Source: Nemertoderma westbladi (taxonomy: Eukaryota; Xenacoelomorpha; Nemertodermatida; Nemertodermatidae). Taken from it: a DNA stretch of 64,000 nucleotides. Under the pieces are notes generated by a model. It did no database searches. It was given only the letters and a program-made list of their open reading frames with translations, and was not told the origin of the DNA. The translations under genes were made by a program, and so were the position numbers. The stretch covers positions 1-64,000 of the forward strand of contig JAUCBJ010008853.1 in NCBI GenBank assembly GCA_032718475.1, read 5' to 3'. How positions within the stretch are numbered: position 1 is the first letter of the stretch; each line of letters begins with the position of its first letter. Shown piece after piece: positions 45,110-54,565 of the stretch.

Positions 45110-46725
45110 GACATAATGTACAGTAGACATAATGTACAGTAGACATAATGTACAGTAGACATAATGTACAGTATACATAATGTACAGTAGACATAATGTA
45201 CAGTAGACATAATGTACAGTATACATAATGTACAGTAGACATAATGTACAGGAGACATAATGTACAGTAGACATAATGTACAGTAGACATAATGTACAGT
45301 AGACATAATGTACAGTAGACATAATGTACAGTATACATAATGTACAGTAGAAATAATGTACAGTAGACATAATGTACAGTAGACATAATGTACAGTAGAA
45401 ATAATGTACAGTAGAAATAATGTACAGTAGACATAATGTACAGTAGACATAATGTACAGTAGACATAATGTACAGTAGACATAATGTACAGTAGACATAA
45501 TGTACAGTATACATAATGTACAGTAGACATAATGTACAGTATACATAATGTACAGTAGACATAATGTACAGTATACATAATGTACAGTAGACATAATATA
45601 CAGTAGACATAATGTACAGTAGACATAATGTACAGTAGACATAATGTACAGTAGAAATAATGTACAGTAGAGATAATGTACAGTAGACATAATGTACAGT
45701 AGACATAATGTACAGTAGACATAATGTACAGTCGACATAATGTACATTATACATAATGTACAGTAGAAGTAATGTACAGTAGACATAATGTACAGTAGAC
45801 ATAATGTACAGTATACATAATGTACAGTATACATAATGTACAGTATACATAATGTACAGTATACATAATGTACAGTAGACATAATGTACAGTAGACATAA
45901 TGTACAGTAGACATAATGTACAGTAGAAATAATGTACAGTAGAGATAATGTACAGTAGACATAATGTACAGTAGACATAATGTACAGTAGACATAATGTA
46001 CAGTAGACATAATGTACAGTATACATAATGTACAGTAGACATAATGTACAGTATACATAATGTACAGTAGAAATAATGTACAGTAGACATAATGTACAGT
46101 AGACATAATGTACAGTAGACATAATGTACAGTAGACATAATGTACAGTAGACATAATGTACAGTATACATAATGTACAGTAGACATAATGTACAGTATAC
46201 ATAATGTACAGTAGACATAATGTACAGTAGACATAATGTACAGTAGACATAATGTACAGTAGACATAATGTACAGTAGAAATAATGTACAGTAGAGATAA
46301 TGTACAGTAGACATAATGTACAGTAGACATAATGTACAGTAGACATAATGTACAGTAGACATAATGTACAGTATACATAATGTACAGTAGACATAATGTA
46401 CAGTATACATAATGTACAGTAGACATAATGTACAGTAGACATAATGTACAGTAGACATAATGTACAGTAGACATAATGTACAGTAGACATAATGTACAGA
46501 AGACATAATATACAGTAGACATAATGTACAGTAGACATAATGTACAGTAGACATAATGTACAGTAGACATAATGTACCGTAGACATAATGTACAGTAGAA
46601 ATAATGTACAGTAGACATAATGTACAGTAGACATAATGTACAGTAGACATAATGTACAGTAGAAATAATGTACAGTAGAAATAATGTACAGTAGATATAA
46701 TGTACAGTAGAGATAATGTACAGTA
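45110..46725. repeat. 16-bp satellite, right block
   Basis: About 101 units of ACAGTAGACATAATGT. A GAA-then-GAG unit pair, followed by runs of GAC units and alternating TAC/GAC, occurs at 45651, 45923 and 46275, spaced exactly 17 and 22 units apart. The minus-strand frames of up to 543 codons are artefacts of the repeat. Confidence 0.95.
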
Positions 46726-47047
46726 GAAAAGGTAAAGAAAGAATTGCGTATAAAAGAAATAAAAAGAACTTACAATATTTATCTTATGCTATAATTAAAT
46801 TTACCAAAAAGGAAAATAAGGCGAAGGTAAGAACATACTGTAGAACAAATTAAATCTTATAATAAAAGTGGCGAAAATAAGAATATGATGTACAGTAGAA
46901 AAGGTAAAGAATTGCGGAAGTAGATTAATTTCTTTCAGCGTACATGTAAATAAATGTTTATAGGTTATACTACTACTACTACTAATATAATAGTACATAT
47001 AGTTATTCGATGAATTTTAGTTTTGATTCTCTATGGTGCAACCGATG
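46726..47047. other. Right edge of the satellite, no gene
   Basis: GTACAGTAGAAAAGGTAAAGAA-ATTGCG occurs at 46719-46748 and again at 46890-46917, a small local duplication at the array's edge. A (CTA)n run of five lies near 46970. No frame is supported. Confidence 0.6.
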
Positions 47048-50000
47048 TTAAGTACTTCTGACTGCCCCGTGTATTTTAGAAAATGGTATCTGATGGAACG
47101 AGGGTCCTCCATAAATAGTTGCAGCATTTGCTTCTGAGCCGCCAGAGTTTGATGCTGTCTCGATGCAAAGAAACAGTTCTCGACCCAGACGTTTATATAC
47201 TTCTTCACTAGTTAACATTATCTGAAATAAAAAAAATATTGGTTCTGTGTAGTCCGAAATATGCTACTTGTGGACGAGAAATGTTTTAATAAATAATAAT
47301 TACATAGAAATTATGATATATTTCAGGGCTAGCGTCGGGACGGTACTGGAGTACAGAATAAAAAGAGCATGAAGATAGGAAAAGTCAGTTCAGTATAATG
47401 GGGCGAGCCACGACGTCAGTTGAGTTAGAGGCGCCAGTTCTCTTGATTGTGTTGGCTATGATAATGTTAAATTGAACTCATTTGAATAAAATAAATCACT
47501 TAATTACAGTAGGGTGAACATATTTAGGAAATATTTAACTTAATTTAAGTTATTCTCAACTCAATTAATATTTGATTTTATATTCATGAATTATAATAAG
47601 AAATTTGCTCCCGATTTAAATATTCAGTAACCTTAATGTGAGTTGGTTCGTCCAGAGTACAATTCCAGGTTAGTCCGGTTGTGGCAGTGGTCACCTTAAA
47701 CCACAGTCTTCACTGTGGTCTCATCAGACACTACAAGTTTCACTATCCGTGAAGAATCGATTGATCCACTACTAGTTACTAGTTTCAGAGAGCAAACACC
47801 ATATTCACTCAGATCTCCAAACATAAATTGTAGAAACTGTAACTTTAGCTTCGAGAACAAGGTGTCCGCGCCCAGGTTGAAGTCTGGTAAAAGTTGCGGG
47901 TCGTTCTGAATAGCTTTCTGAACGTGGTCGAGATTTTGAACATATAAGTCAAACCAAACCTGAAAATTAGTTAATTATAATAAATTACTACAGTAGAAAG
48001 CTTGATATAAATGCTTGCTCTCAGTAAGTCAGTTGGGGTATAAAAAGTACTTATTGCCAGTGTGGTCCCCCAGATCTATACTCCCCAGCGGAAACTCCAG
48101 TAAAAATTCAACGCATCCACTGCAGTGGGGTGGGAACTCTTGACCCAATCAAAATTCATACCTCTACGGAGGAAAATCAACACAAATAATAGCTTTTAAC
48201 TCACAAAAATAAGATTGTATTCTGTTATATTGATCGTCTGAAAAAACGACATGTAATGTGGGGAGAGTTAATAAGATGGACGAAGGTCGACACCCTCAAA
48301 CAGTCCAGTCATTCCCTAATAATACACACCTGAAGAAGGCCTCTATTTGAGGCAGAAAGGTTGTAAAGATATTATTTATTTTTCTATTTGTGGGTGTCGA
48401 CCTTGGTCCGTCTTTAACTGTTCTATTGACTGCAGTTATTGTTTTGGTTAGAATAACATTCCACTGTAACCTGCTGCTTTCCCTAAATTGGTAATATAAC
48501 AATGAGGCGAGATATTAATTCGCCAGATGACTATTTAACCATACTTGATTGGCCTATCATGTTTAGACATCGTAGAAACACAACTAAATTATTTGGGGTG
48601 ATGAGGTGAGCACCAAAGAGGTGCACGCTGCCTTTGAAGACTTTAGCACTAACCTGAAATTCATGCTTTCCAGCAGCAAAGTAACTCGGACCAGCAATCG
48701 CATGTATTGGTGTAGTTGAATGTGAGGAACTGTAATCACCAGCAGCTAATGATAAAAGTAATTCAAAGTCTAGGCACTCTGCTAGAATTTTTGTACATTA
48801 CACCTGTTCAAACTACTGCTGATCCTTTCGCCCAAATCCTTTGCTAGCTGCCTCTGTTATCCTCCTCGGAATCTTCCAAAGAGCGCGCTGTCCAGGTGTA
48901 CACCTTTGTAGTTGTCTTTCGTTTGGCCCCACTTCTATCTGATGGTTGCCCTTCAGTATTTGCAACCTCAGTAATCAACCAGCCATCAACAAGTTCTATA
49001 TCTTTGTACTTCATCGCCTTCAAATCGTTCAAGTTATTAGCCAATATGCCGACATCGTTGAAGGTATGTGTGAGTTCCCTGTACATGGCCAAGAGACGAT
49101 TGCCGTATCGAACTGTCTTCCAGTGGAAGAAATCTACGACTGGCTCAACATCATTAGCTAAAAACAGAATAACAACTATCAGCGCAGAAAACCCAAAACA
49201 ATTTTTCACCACCCGCAGATGATAAACTAATTTATCGATCAGTGGGTGGTGAAAAATATGTTGTTGTTTAAAGTTTCAAAAAGTTAAACATGTAAAAATT
49301 CAAGAATATAGTGAGTGATCTGACATCCATTTCAATTATTCAGATGAAATGTTAAGATTGATTACTAGGATATATTATGGAATCCCTCCAGATTCCTTCA
49401 TCAGATGTATAACCAATTCTATAAAAACTAAATATTATTATATATTTTTATGTATAAGCGAAAAACATGACGTGTGGTGATAAATTTAATTGACTAACCT
49501 CACACAAAGGTTCCATTATCACTTGCATCGCCAGTAAATCGTATACATAATCTTGTCCGAGTATTTCATACTACAGTGTCAATATCCTTGTTTGGATACA
49601 TCTGGTGAAACGTTGTTGCATAAATTTTAAATCCCTTTGTAATTTTCCTCCACTGATCTATGTCTGAGCTTGTAAATCGCTGTGTTGCGTATGGTACAAC
49701 TACCACAACTTGCTCTTCCATTTCTTTGGCAACTGCTTCCATATGAGCAAAGCCTTTACCCCGTGAGAACAGTTTGTTGAACTTGTTGCTGCTTCCAATA
49801 AATGATAGGAAATGATCCTTGCTGCCAATGAGGCCATCACGAACATCCTGCACAACCAAATCGAGAAAATGAGCTAAATCCCAAATGACAGGTTCTAGCT
49901 CGTCCATGCGTCACTGCCACGACCTGTGCGTTATTGAATTCTGGTTTTAAATGCCTCACTCTGGTATTGCCCATCAGCAGTTGTGCCCATGTAGTACTGT

Positions 50001-51300
50001 ATTTCCTCCAAATCTAACCCTAAATTGTTTTCCAAACAAATTCATAAATAGATCAGCTAAGTCTTTTGACCCACCTGCAGTTAATAATACAGCTGATGGA
50101 AGAAGCGAGGTAACTGGATCAATGGTGTCTTCATCGCCTTCATCCTCATCTGACTCAACTTCGTCTATTAATAGATATCTGTCATGCGAGTGGTAAACCA
50201 ATGGAGCTGCAACTGGAATGGAGCACCGCCTACCATCGACTAAAAAGGCAATTAAAATTGTAAAATAACTCGAGTCTCCTTCATTATACACTTTAGAGCC
50301 AACTGTAAAATTATGTTTAGCTGTTTGCGCCCATGACAAATATTACCAACATTAACTCCACAGGAAGATGGAAGAGAAATTAATGTTTCATAGTGACAAG
50401 AAGCTGCTTTGACGCGCACATCTGGAAATGCAGCACGGACCAAATTCTGCATGATTGAATGCGAGAGATCACTTCGTTGTTTCTCCTTTGGAACGCTCTT
50501 CTGTAGCAGTGAAATGTTGCCTGCCATGATGCAAACTACTTATGCCAAGCAAATGACAACGTAAAAGTGAATTTAATCGCCTCCACGTACTTGTCTTTCC
50601 GCCTATAGCATCTCCTGTTTCCAACTTACCAATCCACATTCCACCTACTGGTGTACCTCTTGTCATCGGGGATAAATTCTGTGCACTTGTCGTTGAGTTA
50701 ATTTCTGCTGGGTCTTTCCCATGGAAAAATGAAAAGCACGTCTCACAGCATATAACACTTTCTCCTGTTTCATTGGAAATGAAAAATTATATATCCGTAG
50801 CCCTAGAAACTTCCACAATGTTGCTCAGTTTAATCCACTTGTCTAGATCGGTAATGGTTGACCCAATAGAGTCCGATATTGGATGTTCTTCTGTGGTGCT
50901 CGGAGACTGCTCCCGCAAAATTGGAAAAGTGGCAGACATTTTCTCAATTAGAATTTCAACCAGTTGGTCGATATTTGTTTGGGAATCACAAATTGCTGAA
51001 GGTAACTTTCGATCCTGAGCAGTAAATCGAGATATTGTTGTCTGTACTAATTCAACAGGTTCAACAGGTGGGGGTGGGGGTGACTCGAAAAGCACATCAT
51101 CCCGAATCATGCATGCCCGAGGTCGACTTCAGTAACAGACACTTCGTCAGGTTCAATGTCAATGCCAGATATGTTTGATATGGACCCAGATATGTTTGAT
51201 ATGGACCCAGATATGTTTGATATGGGTGACGTTGCTTGTGGTGATGAAAAAATAATAACCCCTGTCTTTGATTCCTTTTGTTTTACGCGATCATTTCGTT
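47048..51300 (-). pseudogene. hAT-like (KIAA1586/TTF-zinc-finger type) gene, multi-exon, frame-broken
   Basis: Four minus-strand exons have sound borders: 51300-49499 (acceptor TTGTTTTAG, donor GAG|GTTAGT), 49157-48654 (acceptor CTGTTTTTAG, donor CAG|GTTAGT), 47959 to about 47690 (acceptor AATTTTCAG) and 47221-47048 (acceptor TTTATTTCAG, stop TAA). The product has an acidic, Pro-rich start with a three-fold SNISGSI repeat. A CX2C...H...H finger follows (ICCETCFSF to LLRCHLLGISSLHH). Then come HYETLISLPSSCGVNVGN, ADGQYQSEAF, and EPVIWDLAHFLDLVVQDVRD (RNase H-like fold, Asp-Pro-Ala-His-like), with LGQDYVYDLLAMQ at the end of the first exon. This order fits hAT-derived proteins related to KIAA1586/ZMYM. 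At least five frameshifts or stops (e.g. near 51110, 50785, 50540, 50345, 49570) mean it is a relic or the sequence has indel errors. Confidence 0.55.
51160..51225. repeat. 21-bp tandem repeat, 3 units
   Basis: ATATGTTTGATATGGACCCAG is repeated about three times, in frame within the first visible exon of the hAT-like gene, where it codes for repeated Ser-Asn-Ile-Ser-Gly on the minus strand. Confidence 0.8.
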
Positions 51301-51363
51301 CTAAAACAATAAATATATTATAAGCCTGATAACAATGCGGTCTTCTTTATTAGATTCCTATTA

Positions 51364-51960
51364 GATTACTAGATGATAGTGGCAATGGTGGTATTGTTCT
51401 ATTGATGAATCCCACTGCACATGCAGCATTGGACAAATTAGACCAAATCTCCAACCGCATCATCCGTTGCCACTTCTCATGTTCTGGAAGACTGGCTAAG
51501 AAGTTTCCTAAGGTGGTTCTGATTGTGTGCTACTCTCCAACTAGTGTTGCCCCTGTAGAGGAGGTGGAAAAGTTCTACCACAATCTACAAGCAGCTACTG
51601 ATGGAGTGGATCAGCATGCATTCTTAACATTCCTTGGAGACTTTAATGCAAGTCTGCATCAATCACCTACATCGCCCTGGGTCTATAGCAATAGTGCTAA
51701 CCGAAATTCCGTCCATCTTCAGGATTTTATCTCTGGAAATGGATTGTTTTCGGCTGGAACCCAGTTCAAGAAGCGAACTGGAAAGCTATGGACTCATAGT
51801 GGACCCAGTGGTCACAAGTCCCAGATAGACCATATTCTGTTTCGTAGGAAATACAGGAGCTCTATGCAAGACTGTAGTGCATTTACACTTCGACCCTTCT
51901 CCAGTGATCACCGCCTTATTGTGGCCAAGGTAAGACTTAGTCTGCGTGTTAGCAGAACTG
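51364..51960 (+). pseudogene. LINE endonuclease (EEP) N-terminal fragment, RTE-like
   Basis: GNGGIVLLMNPTAHAALDKL, VVLIVCYSPTS, FLTFLGDFNASLHQS, SANRNSVHLQDFISGNGLF, HKSQIDHILFRRKYRSS and FSSDHRLIVAKVRL. These blocks run in the order of a RTE/CR1-type endonuclease (often annotated 'craniofacial development protein 2-like'). The catalytic GDFN and SDHR motifs are intact, and the frame is open from 51402 to about 51960. The RT domain is missing; sequence changes to the duplicated repeat region after 51970. It is inserted just upstream of, and antisense to, the hAT-like relic. Confidence 0.8.
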
Positions 51961-52029
51961 TGACGGGATCCGAGAATCCCGATTTATCCGGTGGTTATCT
52001 TATCTACGCGTCCCCGCCGTGTGTGTGTG

Positions 52030-53650
52030 AAAAAGAGTTCTTGAGTTGTTGACTGATCGGTATGTATAAATATAGGGTATAATACAATCGAATAAAGTGT
52101 AACACAGTTGATTGATGATAACTAAAGTGTACCGATAAAATAGCTGAAAGATGGTGGTGGCAGTAGACGGTGATAAGAGTTCCCGTTCTGCCCTAACTAA
52201 CTGACTAACTAAAGTGAATGAAATGACACAGCAACTGGTAATATATTGCACTGGTTGGCCGTATTACATTACTCAGTGGATGCCTGCCCCCCATTGGCTA
52301 ATAACCCAATTCTCGCCCTCCCATCTCTCTGGGAGTGTTTCCCCCTGCTGCTATCACTATCTCCCTCCCGGAGGTGTAACCTCTGACCCCCGCTGTGTGT
52401 GTTCCCTTGGGGTTTGTCGCCCCGTTTATTGGGGTGATACGAGGTTGATTGGCAATCAACCTCGTACTCCCAATATTGCTTAAAGCTCCTGTTTGGCCAA
52501 CTCTGTGTGGGGTGGTTAGCGGAATTGAATACGCTAACACTCCCCCCATGCTATCTTCCCGGTGAGAAGATAGCATCCACCTCTAGTGCGCTACAATTCC
52601 GCTGGATCCTGATCTACTATCGGGTGTGGGGTGGAATTATTTTTTCCGGAGCCGGCTTTCCAGGCCGCTCCCTATGGGTATGATATCGCTACCCTGTTTT
52701 CCTGGCGTCCCGTGTCGGGCCGATCGTGCGCTTCTCTCACACGATTTTTGTTTCCCCAAAACCTTCGCCACTCTAGCTCCACTCTACTCTCACCCTGACT
52801 CTCCTCTACTTCTCTTCACTCCCTCTCTTCACTCTTCACTCTTTATTTTATCACGACTTTTAATTCTTTCTTCGTGATCATTGTGGAATGCTGTAAAGAG
52901 TTCTGGTGTTATTGATTCTCCGATATGTATAATGTGAGATATATATAAGGGTATAAGGATATAGTATAAAATGGATACGGTATAAGTAATATCTAATAAT
53001 AATGGTGGTAGGCGAGGATGGTCTTAGAAGTCTCCGCTCTACCCTAGCTAACCGACTAACACAATGAGATAACTGAAATAACTGATTACTGTCAACTGGT
53101 TATATTGCACGGGTTGGCCTTGTTACTGTACCTAGCCGGTGCCTCCCTCCCATTGGCTAATATCCCTGTTGGCGCCCTTTGGAGTGTTTCCCCTCACTCC
53201 TGCTATTCTCCCTCGGTCAGGGGTTTGGCCCCTGACCCTTATTGTGTGTTCCTCCTTCCCATTTTATTGGGGTGGCACGAGATTGGGTATCCAACCTCGT
53301 GGCCCCCAATATTGCTTAACGGCTTACTTTATGGGTTCGTGTTAGCGGAATTGGATAAGCTAACACTCCCCCCCATGCTATCTTCCCGGTGAGATGATAG
53401 CATCCTCCTAAAGTGCGCTACAATTCCGCTGGATCCCGATCTAGCATCGGGTGTGGGGTGGAACTATTTTCTCTCGGAGCCGGCTTTCCAGGCCGCTCCC
53501 TATGGGTATGATATCACTACCCTGTTTTCCTGGCGTCCCGTGTCGGGCCGATCGTGCGCTTCTCTCACACGATTTTTGTTTCCCCAAAACCTTCGCCACT
53601 CTAGCTCCACTCTACTCTCACCCTGACTCTCCTCTACTTCTCTTCACTCC
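52030..53650. repeat. Direct duplication of about 0.83 kb, LTR-like
   Basis: Two adjacent units (about 52030-52812 and 52892-53650) share GTATGTATAA-starting text, a GGTTATATTGCAC-GGTTGGCC block and a CCATTGGCTAATA block. They also share about 200 bp that is almost identical (GCCGGCTTTCCAGGCCGCTC at 52651 and 53479, offset 828). They are pyrimidine-rich on the plus strand. The pair could be two LTRs side by side or a repeated untranslated region of the minus-strand element at 54049 and above. No clear TG...CA end or target duplication was found. No gene is supported inside. Confidence 0.65.
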
Positions 53651-54048
53651 TGCTCTAACCCTCGGACCTCCTTGTCCCTCACTCTGCCTCTTACTCCTCC
53701 CCCCCCACACTTGAATTGCACCCGCACTCTCTTCGTGCTATCACTCGACCCCTATCTCAACCACTCACTCCTGGCGAGCCTCACCCCCCTCCTGTGCCGT
53801 CGCACTCAAGAAGTGTGAAGTTGTCCAGCATCTCGTTTGTCATAGTCAATTGTTCCCCAGTCCCAGTAGCTAATTGGAAAAAGGTTGTATGACTATAGTA
53901 CTTACTTTGATTGTATTTTCTTGCTAAACTAATGATTGTTTCGAACGTACATACTAATTGCACTTTTCAATTATTTAAATTATTTGAATTTGTACTTAGG
54001 AGTTCGCACGTCTCACGTGGTGCCTTCCAGGCATACCACATCGAAGTC
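53651..54048. other. Pyrimidine-rich, then AT-rich stretch without a gene
   Basis: 53651-53800 is C/T-rich and similar in style to the duplicated units before it. 53820-54048 is AT-rich. It is the 3' flank (minus strand) of the frame ending at 54049. I see no gene. Confidence 0.5.
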
Positions 54049-54563
54049 TTAGTTCGTTCCACCTGTCTTTGGGAACCACCTCAACTCTTTCCCTCTGTCG
54101 TCCTCCTCCCTTGGTCGTTTCCTGGCCGCTGCCGCTCCTTTGGTCTTATCTCCCTTCAGGCTCCTGACCCTCGCCGTCACCTCTCTACTAATCCCGGTCG
54201 TTGACTCCTTGGGCGCTGGTGTTATTAGCTCCCGGTATCGCTTCGCGGGTGGCCCCTCCGAGTGGCCCTGTTGTTTCCCCCTGGTGGCGTCCCATGGGAT
54301 CACTTTCATCGCCCGCGGCACATGCTCCGCCAAGAAATCTCTGAACTCCTGTCCACCTGTCCAAATACCTCTGCGTATTTATCACCACGGCATACGACGC
54401 CGCCGTCGCTACCTCCTGGTAGGTAAACGGAAGTCTCCGTTTGATAATCTCCAAGTGGGCCTCCTGGTTGATATTGAAGAAGCCCCACCGGAACTCCTGG
54501 GCCTTCATACGTTGCCGAGTCATGGCCCCGAAGTTGGCCCACTCCTCAAAGATCCTAAACTTA
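54049..54563 (-). pseudogene. Coding-like continuation downstream of the exonuclease/zinc-knuckle frame
   Basis: After the TAA at 54566-54568 the same frame stays open to 54188 and reads like protein (IFEEWANFGAMTRQRMKAQE, RWGFFNINQEAHLEIIKRRL). Near 54340 the coding-like text moves to another frame (DFLAEHVPRAMKVIPWDATR, then AAAARKRPREEDDRGKE) and ends at 54049. The tail is strongly basic, with a nuclear-localisation-like KRPREED region. It is either the end of the upstream gene, cut off by a stop and a frameshift, or a separate small downstream frame. No domain is recognised. Confidence 0.45.
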
Positions 54564-54565
54564 TC

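Noticed and set aside
42127-46650. Very long minus-strand reading frames (up to 543 codons) of Cys/Tyr-rich repeats
   Set aside because: They are produced by a stop-free 16-bp tandem unit in every frame and show no non-repeat domain or start context.
42163-46725. CRISPR-like array
   Set aside because: Units abut with no spacers, the repeat is 16 bp, and the context is animal transposon DNA.
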